IMG/VR virus record: IMGVR_UViG_3300020185_000092
Location: 1 to 43,872 of that record
Source: a virus
Strand: one strand, 5' to 3'
Length of the DNA: 43,872 nucleotides
This document shows, piece by piece, positions 1-9,500 of this stretch; positions within the stretch are counted from its first letter, which is position 1, and each line of letters starts with the position of its first letter. A program made the position numbers and the translations under genes. The notes beneath the pieces are model-generated. The model was not told the DNA's origin, made no database searches, and was given only the letters and a program-made list of their open reading frames with translations.

Positions 1-2973
1 CTTACTCATAGATTCCAACAGGGCTTTGATTCCTGCTTGTGCTTTAAATAGTGTAACTTCTTCTTTAGAAGATGACTCAGTGACCCCTTTTGCAAGAGAG
101 TCTAAACCACCATAACCAACTTTTCCAGGAAAAGTCTTTCTCGATGTTCCAATCTCTCCGCTAGCTGTATTAAGCATTTGCTTCTTGAGACCACCTTTAT
201 TGTAAGTAAGTTTGTGCTTCTTGTACGGACCTCTAGGTTTTGCGTTATCGCTTCTCTTAGCGGGAGGTTCGGCTAATAAGTCGCCCTCTGGTTGCTCGCC
301 TGTTTCTACCTCGTCATCTCCACCAATATCGCCAAGAGAGTCATCCATACCTCCAAGATCACCCAAGCCGCCACCGCCGCCACCAAGACCTCCTTCTTCT
401 GGGGCTTGCCCTGCAGCTTCGATAGATGCAAGGAACTTCTTGTCTGTGTAGATTTCTCTTTGCATACGTAGATACTCATCTTGTGTTAAACCAAGAAGAT
501 TTTCAGATACCCAGCGACGAGATAGTAGGGACTCTGTTGCTGCTGATGCGATATCAAACTTAGTCTTCCAATGTTCTAGTTCTTGTAGTTCTGCTATCTT
601 TGATGGGTTGTTTAAGGCCAACTTGAATCCCAATAGATCATCGCCTCTAAAGCCTAGAGTATAAAGATGTACGATACCAATCTTCTCAAGCTCAGCGAGG
701 ATAACTCTCTGTAGTCTTTGAATGGTTCTTGCGAACCTGATATCTTTTTGAGCTAAGGTTGTCTTATCTTCCGTTCCACCTTCTCCCATCGAGAGATATG
801 ATTGTGGTACTTTCAAAGCCGAGAACAGCTTGTCTCGTAGATACTTTACATCTTCAATCTGTGCTGTAAATTGTCCACCCGGAAGAGGTACGATCTCAGT
901 TGATGACTGCCCTCCACGTACAGGAAGGTAATAGTCTTCTTCAACTGATAATGGATTGTATCTAAGATCAACTCGACCCGTTGATGGATCGACAACTTGG
1001 TGTCTCTTCATCTGAGTCATCACCTTCTGCATGTACCCTTCGACGTCTTGTGGAGCAATACCACCAACATCGATCTTGAACACTTTACGCTCGGGAGATC
1101 GTGTGATTCGGTAGGCCATCATAGCATCTTCCAAAAGAGTCAATTGTCTCCAGATACGCCTAGATGGTTCTAGGACACTCGTCCCATAAGGAGCATGTTG
1201 GTCGTTCCCTAAGATTCTGAAGTGAGCCATTTGCCAGTTCTCTAAGGTCAATCCGGCACTATTCCATTGAAACTGTACGTAATTGGGATTCGTTTTATCT
1301 TCACCTTCTAGTCTTTCAATCTCTTGAGGTGGAAGTCCAAGACAAGTCTGCAAACCTTTCTCTTCATCGATATCTAAATATAAGAACATGTCTCCATACT
1401 TACACATCGTTCTAGCCCAACCAAATAGGTTGTGTTCAATATTCATTATGCTATAGTATAATTCGTGTAAGATATACTTGATCTCATCATTGGGGCACTT
1501 AACATGAAGTATTGGAGTCAATAGGGAGTGTGTAGTCATCTCATCGGCATAAATATCTAACGATGAAGCTATCTCTGGAGTGTTATGGGAAATTACTGTA
1601 TCGGTAGCAAAGTTCTTGTAACCATCTACTGTGAGGTCATATAGGTCAATGTGTCCGTAGTATTCTATCTTAGCTACCTTGTGATTGTTGTAGTTCTCCG
1701 AGAAGTCTGTATAGTTTTTATAACCTTCTTTCTTGATTCTGTTGCTGATTTTCATGTATGTCGAGTCAAGCTTTTCGGCTAGTCTGTTCGAGCTCATTCC
1801 TTTCTCGAAAGCATCGCAAATCATTTGGAAATCTAATGTATTATCAAATCTAGGATTTTTATCTCCACGATTATCTTGGCCCAGATTAGACCATTCGCTA
1901 TCATATGCCTTAGCAAAGTTAGTGAAACTAGCGAACCCCTTAGAGTTCAATCGGCTCTTGATTACCAACGGATCAGTATCAAGCATAGAGCAAATATTCT
2001 TTTGGTTGAACCCATATTGATCACACAAGGAAAGTATTTTTTCAAAGGTAATGTCTTTACGGGCTGCGGGATTGTTTGCTTTCATAAACTCTGAGTGTCT
2101 TTTGTGGATTGCATTCCACATCTCAGGGTTGTCTTTTCTTTGTTCGTTTAAAATCTTTTGGTGATAACTCAAATGATCGCCTCTATCCATCATAATTAGA
2201 TTCTCTGGCGTATTATCATTCTTGTCGAAGTTTATGTGATGAACTACTTCGTTTGTTGTAAGCCTTCGCCCTGATGCCCATTCAGCAATAAGGATGTGCT
2301 CTGCAATCCAACCAGCTCGACGACCTTCATCTTCGTGCATAGTATAAATCCATCGATAACCTTTTCCAGTTTCATCCTTAGAGCCAACTAAATCTTTTCT
2401 ATAGAAAGGCATCATTGAATCGCCTTCAAGTAGTTGGTCGATTCTTTTATAAGAACCATCTCTAGACATCAAGCGATGGTTCGCTGTTCCGATTAACTCT
2501 TGGCCATTCTCAAAAGTAACCCTCCAAGCATGGTCAGTTGTTGTCTTTCTGGCCTGCTTTCCCATTGCTGGTACAAGCTCTCCTTTGGAGTGGTCATATG
2601 AATAAACAATAAATTCCCTATCTAGACCAAACTCTTCAGATAATTCTCTAAGAGTTTTATAACCTCCGGGGACTGCAATCTTGGTATCGCCATGAAGACA
2701 AAATTCCATTTGATCAAAGTCTACATAACGCTCAGAACGATTCCTATTTGAAATCATATTAAGAGCCATGATATTCATTGGATTGTATTCAGTCTTCTTG
2801 AACTGCTGCCCTGATGCTGAGGTGACCCTCTTAGCATAGTTGTCTAGATGTCTTCGCCTTAACTGTCTTCCGGTCTGTGTCCTTCTCTGAGTGATCGGAC
2901 CAGAGAAGATCCTTGTGAGTGTTTGGAATAACTTATTTTGGTTGTTATTCGGGTTTCTATCATTACGAGCCAT
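1..2973 (-). CDS. Portal vertex protein (T4 gp20-like) interrupted in frame by an intein; 3' end beyond the window
   Basis: The reading frame is open from ATG at 2973 to the window edge (991 codons, no stop seen). Residues 1-91 are the N-extein, the next 373 are an intein, and the remaining 527 are C-extein. Joining the exteins restores DQMEF|TPEIASSLDIYADE, the characteristic clip/stem motif of T4-type portals. The C-extein also has the family stretch LEPSRRIWRQLTLLEDAMMA and ITRSPERKVFKID. The portal forms the dodecameric DNA channel at the head vertex and docks the terminase. Near the visible end there is a glycine-rich, then acidic linker (GLGGGGGGLGDLGGMDD). The start lies 3 bp after the terminase stop, with AGGA inside the terminase end as a Shine-Dalgarno site. 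The family assignment is firm. The C-terminus is not visible. Confidence 0.95.
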   Translation of the reverse strand, partial: MARNDRNPNNNQNKLFQTLTRIFSGPITQRRTQTGRQLRRRHLDNYAKRVTSASGQQFKKTEYNPMNIMALNMISNRNRSERYVDFDQMEFCLHGDTKIAVPGGYKTLRELSEEFGLDREFIVYSYDHSKGELVPAMGKQARKTTTDHAWRVTFENGQELIGTANHRLMSRDGSYKRIDQLLEGDSMMPFYRKDLVGSKDETGKGYRWIYTMHEDEGRRAGWIAEHILIAEWASGRRLTTNEVVHHINFDKNDNTPENLIMMDRGDHLSYHQKILNEQRKDNPEMWNAIHKRHSEFMKANNPAARKDITFEKILSLCDQYGFNQKNICSMLDTDPLVIKSRLNSKGFASFTNFAKAYDSEWSNLGQDNRGDKNPRFDNTLDFQMICDAFEKGMSSNRLAEKLDSTYMKISNRIKKEGYKNYTDFSENYNNHKVAKIEYYGHIDLYDLTVDGYKNFATDTVISHNTPEIASSLDIYADEMTTHSLLTPILHVKCPNDEIKYILHELYYSIMNIEHNLFGWARTMCKYGDMFLYLDIDEEKGLQTCLGLPPQEIERLEGEDKTNPNYVQFQWNSAGLTLENWQMAHFRILGNDQHAPYGTSVLEPSRRIWRQLTLLEDAMMAYRITRSPERKVFKIDVGGIAPQDVEGYMQKVMTQMKRHQVVDPSTGRVDLRYNPLSVEEDYYLPVRGGQSSTEIVPLPGGQFTAQIEDVKYLRDKLFSALKVPQSYLSMGEGGTEDKTTLAQKDIRFARTIQRLQRVILAELEKIGIVHLYTLGFRGDDLLGFKLALNNPSKIAELQELEHWKTKFDIASAATESLLSRRWVSENLLGLTQDEYLRMQREIYTDKKFLASIEAAGQAPEEGGLGGGGGGLGDLGGMDDSLGDIGGDDEVETGEQPEGDLLAEPPAKRSDNAKPRGPYKKHKLTYNKGGLKKQMLNTASGEIGTSRKTFPGKVGYGGLDSLAKGVTESSSKEEVTLFKAQAGIKALLESMSK
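1582..2700 (-). mobile_element. Class 1 intein with HNH homing endonuclease domain inside the portal gene
   Basis: The 373-residue insert begins CLHGDTKI (block A, Cys1) and ends ...FATDTVISHN before Thr+1 of the C-extein, a canonical His-Asn end. Block B is GTANHRL at intein residues 71-77. The central domain holds EVVHHINFDKNDNTPENLI near residues 151-169 followed by DHLSYH, an HNH-type zinc/metal nuclease rather than the commoner LAGLIDADG. Two related helix-turn-helix-like segments follow (around residues 216-255 and 290-330), probably DNA-binding modules for target recognition. The insert keeps the frame exactly and removing it gives a normal portal, so splicing is expected. An intein fits better than an intron because all splice blocks are visible in the protein. 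Confidence 0.93.
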
Positions 2974-2976
2974 CTT

Positions 2977-4554
2977 CTATCCTTTGTAGATCCACAGAAA
3001 TTCTTTTGCTTTTTCAGTCTCCTCAAAACGTTTTTCTTGTATCGTTTCGTTATAGTTCTTCTGGCCCTTTATAGTGGTGTTCAACGATGTGGTACTTTTA
3101 AAAATACCCCCCAACATGGCTTTCTTATATGCTAAGTCCTTCTCGTTTTCGGATAGAGCTGTATCTCTAACCCAACAAGCTATCGCAAGAGATAGGACAA
3201 GGTCATCATTATAAGAACGCATAGCTTGGGGCTTACCATTAAACCATACAAAGGTTTTCATTTCCTGAAAGACTCTAGTGGAGTTCACTGTAATTAGTTT
3301 GTTTCTAACGTACTCTTCCATTTTGGCTATAATTAGTGGACGAGTCTTTGTTGATGTCGTGAAGCCTGCTACAACGGATGTGTCGCCTTCTGCGAGATAA
3401 CTCTCTACGTAATTGTGAGTACCCTTGGCTGAATAATAAATCTTTTTATAATCCAAATCTCTCAACTTTTCAGTTACCGCAATACCAACACCAATGTTCT
3501 CAACGACAAGTAAGCAACATCCATATTCCATACCAGCATCAAATAGTATCCTAGAATACATATCTAGATCAGGCTTACCTTGATACTCAGCTACCTGAGT
3601 CATAGTATCTATCCTGATTATGTGGAAGCAACTAAAGTCGGCTCCATCACCCCTTGCAACGTCGGCAGATAGTATATAAGGTACTCCCTCGATATAATTC
3701 TCCCATATCCAGAAGTTCCTATCATATCCTGTTTTATACTTCGGATCGGATATGTTCTTTCCTATTCTTTGCATATCCTCAGGGTTTATGACCGTCTCTC
3801 CGGAAGAGTTGAATGAGCACTCTAATTCTTGAGCTATATCCCGTTTAGACATGTTAGCTGTCTCTTTATCGAACCAAGCTTGATCTCTTTCCGGGTGAAC
3901 GTCCCACATGAGTTCAGTAGCTTTAAAAGCATTTGTGCCCATCTCGGCTTCAGAATATGTTTTATGAAACCAATTACCAACACCATTTGGAGTCGACAGT
4001 GCAATACATCTACCACCAGTAGATAGGGTAGGATACAAACCTGTCCATAGATCGTCCAAACCTTCAACGTGGGCAGCCTCATCTATAACAAGAAGAGATA
4101 GGGCCTCTGAGCGACCTGCATCGCCTGATGTGGATGCCGCTTTAACCATTGAGCCATTTGAAAGCTCAAATGATTGCCTGTTGTCTATTATAATCTTTGA
4201 GATAAGAATGAATGAAGGAAGATTCTTAAATATCATCTTCACTTTCTTAACAAGGTTTGTTGCTGTAGATAACTTTGTAGCAATAACGAGAACGTTCTTT
4301 TCTCTATGGAATAACATAAACCAAGCAATGTATGCAGCAGAGATTGTTGAAATACCTAGCTGTCGTCCCTTGTTGATGATGTTGAAGCGGAAGTCGTTAA
4401 AGTCTACAAGCAAGTCCTTTTGGTAATCAAAAGTCTTAAATGGAATCTGTCCCTTGAGAGGGTGAGAGATAATACAATAGTTATCAATAAAGTATTGAGG
4501 ATTCTTCCCGCACTTTACTAATTCACCTATTATCTCTTTTTTTGTGAGCTTCAT
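2977..4554 (-). CDS. terL: Terminase large subunit (T4 gp17-like ATPase-nuclease)
   Basis: The 525-aa protein packages DNA into the prohead by ATP hydrolysis and cuts concatemers. ATPase motifs are visible: Walker A-like KGRQLGIST (residues 62-70), Walker B LLVIDEAA (154-161) and coupling motif STPNG (187-191). The C-terminal RNase H-like nuclease shows ILSADVARGDGADF with D298, LLVVENIG with E352, and YNDDLVLSLA with D450/D451, giving the three-carboxylate site. Length is somewhat below T4 gp17 (about 610 aa) but all catalytic motifs are present. The start ATG at 4554 is followed by MKLTKKEI, resembling the MKLTK start of several small proteins in this window. It lies in a packaging operon with the portal 3 bp downstream. 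Confidence 0.96.
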   Translation of the reverse strand: MKLTKKEIIGELVKCGKNPQYFIDNYCIISHPLKGQIPFKTFDYQKDLLVDFNDFRFNIINKGRQLGISTISAAYIAWFMLFHREKNVLVIATKLSTATNLVKKVKMIFKNLPSFILISKIIIDNRQSFELSNGSMVKAASTSGDAGRSEALSLLVIDEAAHVEGLDDLWTGLYPTLSTGGRCIALSTPNGVGNWFHKTYSEAEMGTNAFKATELMWDVHPERDQAWFDKETANMSKRDIAQELECSFNSSGETVINPEDMQRIGKNISDPKYKTGYDRNFWIWENYIEGVPYILSADVARGDGADFSCFHIIRIDTMTQVAEYQGKPDLDMYSRILFDAGMEYGCCLLVVENIGVGIAVTEKLRDLDYKKIYYSAKGTHNYVESYLAEGDTSVVAGFTTSTKTRPLIIAKMEEYVRNKLITVNSTRVFQEMKTFVWFNGKPQAMRSYNDDLVLSLAIACWVRDTALSENEKDLAYKKAMLGGIFKSTTSLNTTIKGQKNYNETIQEKRFEETEKAKEFLWIYKG

Positions 4555-4562
4555 ATTTAACT

Positions 4563-5120
4563 CTACTTTTTCTGATTATCATTCTTCTTACGTGTATCAT
4601 TAGATGGTCTTTTGTTTGAGACCTGATCCAACCACTTCTTAGTTACATCACGTTCAGAAGGTTTTGATGGTTCTCCAATCTGGTCCATTGAAAGGCCCCC
4701 AACTGTATAGTGTTGGTATGCTTGCACAAAAGTTCGAACCCTAGACAATGTTTGAACATTAATCTTGATGTCTCCCTTAACTTTCAATGAGATAGTCTTG
4801 CCTGTGATAAGCTTATATTCTTTTTGAAGAAACTTCTTTACTGCGTTTACGGTTTGGGAGATTTCGTTTTCAAATCCACCATCTTTAAGGTCTCGCATCA
4901 TAACGTCAGATTGATAGTTGATGATCATTGAGTCTCCGTAGAACTTGATTTTGAAACCATCGATTACTCGACTGTCCAATAATGGAACTCCGTTCTCTCT
5001 ATTGAGTCCTACATTTCGAACTTGACTATCCAAAGAGTAGTTTTCCAAATGTGATCCATCCCACGCATTTGCTGCGGCTTGGGAAAGTCCTTGAATGATT
5101 TCTAATGTTTCTTTACTCAT
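4563..5120 (-). CDS. Unknown protein of the packaging operon (185 aa)
   Basis: I do not recognise a named family. The frame is open further upstream (to 5183), but the start is placed at ATG 5120 because it forms a 4-bp ATGA overlap with the preceding zinc-ribbon gene and the upstream extension is antisense-like low-quality sequence. The protein starts MSKETLEIIQGLSQAAANAWDG, is mixed alpha/beta in the middle (FKIKFYGDSMIINYQ), and ends in a very basic, Asn/Lys-rich tail (RKKNDNQKK). Its position immediately before the large terminase invites the idea of a small-terminase-like role, but I see no helix-turn-helix plus oligomerisation pattern that would prove it. Similar ORFs seem to accompany terminase genes in marine T4-like phages, from memory only. 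Confidence 0.85.
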   Translation of the reverse strand: MSKETLEIIQGLSQAAANAWDGSHLENYSLDSQVRNVGLNRENGVPLLDSRVIDGFKIKFYGDSMIINYQSDVMMRDLKDGGFENEISQTVNAVKKFLQKEYKLITGKTISLKVKGDIKINVQTLSRVRTFVQAYQHYTVGGLSMDQIGEPSKPSERDVTKKWLDQVSNKRPSNDTRKKNDNQKK

Positions 5121-5485
5121 AGTTTCGGTCTCCAACCAGTATTCCAACGTTCCAGTCGTCCTTCGACAAATTTGATGTAGCAATCAAAACAACATTCAAA
5201 CTTCGTCATGTACAGGTCATCAACGGATTTGAAAGAGTAAGTACTACAAACAGGGCAGGATCGCTCAGTTTCTTTACTAAGTAGTTCTTTGGAAATTAAA
5301 ACTCCTTCGACCTCTTCTTTGGGCTGATCCTTCTGGGCATGCCTGTAGTCTTTTTTTAGTTCCTCGATGTAATCTTTCTCGTTCTGCTCGGTCCAAGAAG
5401 CCTTTGGGTTTTGTATTGTTTCTTGTCCGTACCTATCGGCTATTGCCTTCTCTAGCTTTACAGCATAGTTTGGGTCCTTACTCAC
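5117..5485 (-). CDS. Small zinc-ribbon-like protein of the packaging operon
   Basis: A 122-aa protein with a charged helical N-terminal half and a C-terminal four-cysteine cluster: CPVC (residues 77-80) and CCFDC (98-102), with about 17 residues between. This spacing suggests one structural zinc site. The start is GTG at 5485 with GGGAG five bases upstream. It overlaps the next gene by 4 bp (ATGA), so the two are probably translated together, then terminase and portal. Function is unknown. The position and metal site suggest an assembly or DNA-binding accessory of packaging, which is inference only. Confidence 0.85.
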   Translation of the reverse strand: MSKDPNYAVKLEKAIADRYGQETIQNPKASWTEQNEKDYIEELKKDYRHAQKDQPKEEVEGVLISKELLSKETERSCPVCSTYSFKSVDDLYMTKFECCFDCYIKFVEGRLERWNTGWRPKL

Positions 5486-5503
5486 TTAATCTCCCGTGAT
5501 TAC

Positions 5504-5511
5504 GATTTATA
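5504..5511 (-). promoter_or_regulatory. Possible late promoter box before the packaging operon
   Basis: On the minus strand this reads TATAAATC, 7 of 8 positions of the T4 late-promoter box TATAAATA. It lies about 18 bp upstream of the GTG start of the first packaging gene and overlaps the stop of the preceding gene. A single short match in A+T-rich DNA, so tentative. Confidence 0.3.
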
Positions 5512-5902
5512 TGTTTTTAACAGTATAGTAAGTAGTCAGTGATGCAGCAGTACCCACTACAAAACCTCCAAAGAAAGCCCACATGGATCTCTCAGGTTTG
5601 CTACTTAACTCTAATAATTTGATATGTTCATCTTTGATGCCCATCAGTGATTCGTGCTTAAACTCCAATGAGTCGTGCTTAGCTTTCATAACGTTAAAGT
5701 CATATTGGGCTTTTGCTGTTAATACTTCACACTCCAAGGTGGCGTCAGCTTTTGCTATCTCAACCTTGGACTCGTAGGTAGCTATCATCTTAGCTAATGC
5801 ATCAGCGTTAAGAAGTCTTCCTTCAAAGCCCGCCTCCTCTCCCTGCTTAAGGTTCTGGTATTCTGGTTCAGCAAACGCAAACGAGATTAATAACAGTATC
5901 AT
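5507..5902 (-). CDS. Exported protein with C-terminal membrane anchor, possible lysis/envelope accessory
   Basis: A 131-aa protein beginning with a short hydrophobic signal-like segment (MILLLISFAFA) ending in AFA|EP, a plausible signal peptidase I site without a lipobox cysteine. A helical, charged middle part with likely coiled coil follows (residues 35-95). It ends with a transmembrane segment, WAFFGGFVVGTAASLTTYY, near residues 108-126. The start overlaps the preceding gene by 4 bp (ATGA at 5899-5902). With the two membrane proteins upstream it forms a three-gene set that looks like a lysis or envelope cassette. The order (holin-like, anchored helical protein, exported helical protein) recalls spanin pairs, but the missing lipobox argues against a classical outer-membrane spanin. 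Confidence 0.82.
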   Translation of the reverse strand: MILLLISFAFAEPEYQNLKQGEEAGFEGRLLNADALAKMIATYESKVEIAKADATLECEVLTAKAQYDFNVMKAKHDSLEFKHESLMGIKDEHIKLLELSSKPERSMWAFFGGFVVGTAASLTTYYTVKNI

Positions 5903-6255
5903 TCCCCACCTTCAAACTTTTCGATACCAAGATCAGATAAGACGATATCAATATTTTCATCTTGTTCTTTTAGTTCACCTTCTCTTACCGCCATACCTTG
6001 AAGGATGCCTTCCTTGGTGTCGCCGCTCTCTTTATATAGTTTCGCTAGAGTTACTGAAAACTCTTCTCCGGACAATAGGATATCTCTCTCTAGCTTAGAT
6101 GAGGCTAGGTCTCTTACAGCTATCTCATTCTCGGACATTGCATCCACCTTCTTTTTTATAGATCTACTTTTAAGTCGTCCTCCAATTACAAAAAGCCCCA
6201 AGGTGGTAAGGCCACCAAGGAGCAATTTCCAATATCTCTTAAAAAAAGATAACAT
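5899..6255 (-). CDS. Small membrane-anchored helical protein (118 aa)
   Basis: One N-terminal transmembrane segment (LLLGGLTTLGLFVIGG, about residues 11-26) is followed by a strongly basic stretch (RLKSRSIKKK) and a charged helical domain. ATG at 6255 was chosen because it overlaps the preceding stop as TAATG. A longer frame from TTG at 6267 lacks a properly spaced Shine-Dalgarno site. It could be an inner-membrane spanin-like partner of the next gene. However, the positive charges after the membrane segment favour a cytoplasmic C-terminus, which would not suit that role. Function unassigned. Confidence 0.8.
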   Translation of the reverse strand: MLSFFKRYWKLLLGGLTTLGLFVIGGRLKSRSIKKKVDAMSENEIAVRDLASSKLERDILLSGEEFSVTLAKLYKESGDTKEGILQGMAVREGELKEQDENIDIVLSDLGIEKFEGGE

Positions 6256-6515
6256 TATCTTCGCCAAACCTTAGCAAAGTCAACAGCAGCTTGGCCGCCG
6301 ATGTAGGTCATCGCAAGCATGCCCCAAGTATCCGATTCCAAACCAGAGTAATTTAATAGCATAGTAGCTAAAAGAAGAACGAAAAGCTTTCTAGAAATAA
6401 TTTTCTCTTGTAGAGCATCAAGCATGCCCTTGTCTTTTCGTTCTAAATATAGACTATCTTTTAATGCTTTTAAAGCATCTTCGTCTAACTTAGTGCCTAA
6501 ATCTTCTTTTTTCAT
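6255..6515 (-). CDS. Holin-like small membrane protein
   Basis: An 86-aa protein with a charged N-terminal half and two short hydrophobic segments, LFVLLLATMLLNYSG (about 44-58) and MLAMTYIGGQAAVDF (about 66-80), separated by an acidic turn, ending KVWRR. Size and two-helix layout fit class II-type phage holins, which make holes in the inner membrane at lysis. A strong AGGAG lies 8 bp before ATG 6515. It is the first gene of the three-gene membrane cassette. No endolysin is recognisable in the window, so the holin call rests on topology only. Confidence 0.8.
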   Translation of the reverse strand: MKKEDLGTKLDEDALKALKDSLYLERKDKGMLDALQEKIISRKLFVLLLATMLLNYSGLESDTWGMLAMTYIGGQAAVDFAKVWRR

Positions 6516-6545
6516 ATCATTTCTCCTACTTATAAAGTGTTACCT

Positions 6546-6553
6546 ATAAGTAG
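6546..6553 (-). promoter_or_regulatory. Possible late promoter-like box before the membrane cassette
   Basis: On the minus strand this reads CTACTTAT, one mismatch from the CTATTTAT box found before several virion genes. It lies 30 bp upstream of the holin-like start, a spacing like that before the adhesin leaders (26-27 bp). Weak, single-site evidence. Confidence 0.25.
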
Positions 6554-6563
6554 TTTAAAATAA

Positions 6564-9500
6564 TCAAATTGAGATTTTAGCATACCCATCGATCTTTCCT
6601 ATATCTATTGAGGTATCAACAACGTCCTTAAGATTTTCCAAGTGAGTAATAAGAAGAACAGTCTTAAAATGAGACTTCACCATCTGCAATAATCTAACGA
6701 ACCCATCCATATGATCTGCATCCAATGCGGTTGCAGGCTCATCTAGAATGAAGAAGTCTGACTTAGGTAAAGATGATACTGAGATCAAGGCCAAACGAAT
6801 AGCCATTGAAGCGAGAGTCTTCTCTGCTCCAGAACCCATAGATAGGGGCCTAGGATCAAACTTAGGGTGCTTCAAGTAGATCTCCAAGCTATCACCATCA
6901 TCAGCGATCATAATCTCGAAATCAACGATTGAAGATAGTATAGAAGATATCTCCGAGTTGATAATAGAGAGCATAGATTTAATGATACCATAAGAGATTC
7001 CGTTTGTGTGGGTCGCTTGAGCAAAGAGGTCGTATGCAATGTAGTCACATTCAGCTTCTTTCACTTTCAAAATACCCTCCCTAGAGTCTGATATCGTTCT
7101 ACGAGTTGAGCCTTTCTCCGACATTAGTTCCAAGAGAGCCTTGTTGCATTTATCACAAGCCTTCTCTTTTAATAATATAGTTTTGTTGATTGCAAACAAG
7201 TCTCTATTCAAAGAAGAGATATTCTCATAAGCGTCAAGGTTTTCTTCATAGTATGATATATCTTCATCGAACTTTGGAATCCTATGTTGGTACAATAGAA
7301 TTTTACTCCCAAGACTTTCTGACTTAGCAGATAGGGTTTGGAGGTCTCGTTTCAATCTATTCTTAGAATCGCAGAGTGAATCGTACTCTTTAACTTCTTT
7401 CAACAAATACCCTTCACCAAACTCAAGGATTGATGCCTGAATCTCAGCATACCTCGAACTAGTGATCTCAATTTCTGATCTTACTGAGACAATTTCAACC
7501 TTAGCTGCCTCGGCAGATTTCACAAACTTATTATCAGAGCAGAAGCTACACTCAGGATCGTATTTGTGGTCGTGTAGTGTATCAATGTCTTTCTGCAAAT
7601 GCGACTCGATGTTTTTCAATCTACGTAGAGATTCCTTGGCTGCTAGAAGTTCCTTCTTAACCTTTTCAAGTTCTTTCAGTTTCAACTCAGCATTTAAAGA
7701 CAATGACTTACAAGTCTCCTCTTTGTCCGAAAGAGATGCAAAGAGAATGTCCTTCTCTATTATTGACCTATCCATATCACTTTTATCTTGTAATGCTTTT
7801 TTGAGGCAACCTTGGGTCTTTAAGCGGCATCTTCTGAGATCGTCTATATCAATGTCTCTCTTGGAGGCAGCCATCACTTGAGAGTTGATAATATCCCGCT
7901 CTTCCTTGAGTACATCTAGTCTAGCATTGTGCTTTACCGTTTCAGCTTGTTTCGATACAATCTCTGATTCAATCTCTACCATTTCTGATTCAGATCTTTT
8001 AAGCTTCTTCTCCCACTCAATTGAGTTCAAGTGTTTGATTCTACCTCTCATCTCTGCCGACTCTTTCTTAACGGACTTATTCATCTCTTCGAATATCTCT
8101 AGGTCCAAGAACTTTGCTAAGATTGACTTTCTCTTTGTTGAGCCTTCATTTATGAAACCCATAGAGTTGTGTTGAGTTGATAGTGAGGTCATAGTGAAAT
8201 CAGCATAGGTTCCGATTGTACTCTGAATCTTAGCGTCTGTCTCATTACGAGTAGTTCCGTTCTTAGACTCTGGTGTGATACCAAGAGACATCAAAGAGAA
8301 GTCTAAGTCGGTCTTAGCTGACGCCTTGGTACGCTCAATGTTCCGAGCTATTGTATAAGTATCATCTCCAATCTCAAACTCGATGTTGCATTTGGCCGAC
8401 TCTTGATTCTGATTGATCACATGAACATTCTTTCGTTCGCCCTTGGATGTCGTATTAAATAATCCAAAGAGAGCAGAGTCAATAATAGATGACTTACCAG
8501 AATAGTTCTTTCCGAAAATACCAACAAGACCATTGAGCTTTGTAAAGTCAATTGAGTTTCCCTTTCCGTAATTGAAAAGATAATCCCAAGTCATACTCTT
8601 CAATTTCCAAGTAACATTCCGAGAAGTATCCAACCCAAGATGAACTTGATGATATGATCTTGCAATTTCCATAGCTCTTTCGCTGACTTCTTTGCTGGCC
8701 TTCTTTGATTCTAAGAAAGCTTCCATGTGCTTCTCGAACACAGCCTTATCTCTGATGCTTCCCGGTCGAGTGAGACTATTCTCAGGTGAAGACTTCAATG
8801 ACTTATTGACCACCGAAACAGATAATGGAGACCACTTAGCCTGGGCGTAGTCTTGGAGCCTGATTAGCCTTGCTCTTGGAATGTTCTGTTCGCAAATCAA
8901 TCGAAGTCTAGCGTTACGAGGAACATCTACGTTTGGTAGCTTGCCGTCTTCCGTTACGTTGACTGTGATGAAAGGTCTAGGAGATTGAAATAATCGCTTA
9001 GTCACGCTGTGTTTGTCTTTACTTTGAATGTTCCACATCAAGTAGCCTTTCAATCGATATTCTCCATGATTCTGTTGAACAGTGCTGCCTGAATACCAAA
9101 TTCTCTTTGCCTCATCTAGGTGCTGTGTTCTATGGATATCTCCAAGCATTGCGTAATCAAAGTCTCTGAAGATCGATATATCATCTTCACCGTGGTCCAA
9201 AGAGAAACCAGTAGCAACGAGACTGCCCACGATTGCTCCGTGATATAGTGCAATATTAATTGATTCAGGATTGGTGGGTTTCTTCCAGTTATCCCTATCG
9301 AACACAGACAACACATTGAACGTCAAGCCTTCCTCTGGTGTGTATTCCTGCGACTCCTTGAGTAGCTTGATGTTTGGATGGCTCAGAGCTTCAATGATCG
9401 GCGTAATCGCATCCTGACGGTTTGAGTTCTTTAGGTTACCATCATGGTTCCCAAGAATTAGAATAGTCGGAGCGATATCCGCCAAACTCTTTAAGAAGTT

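Noticed and set aside
212-451. Plus-strand proline/serine-rich ORF, and all other plus-strand ORFs over 60 codons
   Set aside because: They are antisense to well-supported minus-strand genes (here the Gly-rich linker of the portal), have low-complexity composition and lack plausible ribosome sites.
4082-4082. Alternate-frame minus ORFs inside terminase, Mre11-Rad50 and giant structural genes
   Set aside because: They are short, lack ribosome sites and are fully overlapped by genes with recognisable motifs or operon-style overlaps.
5121-5183. N-terminal extension of the 185-aa packaging-operon gene
   Set aside because: It lies wholly inside the end of the zinc-ribbon gene. The ATGA overlap at 5117-5120 gives a better coupled start.
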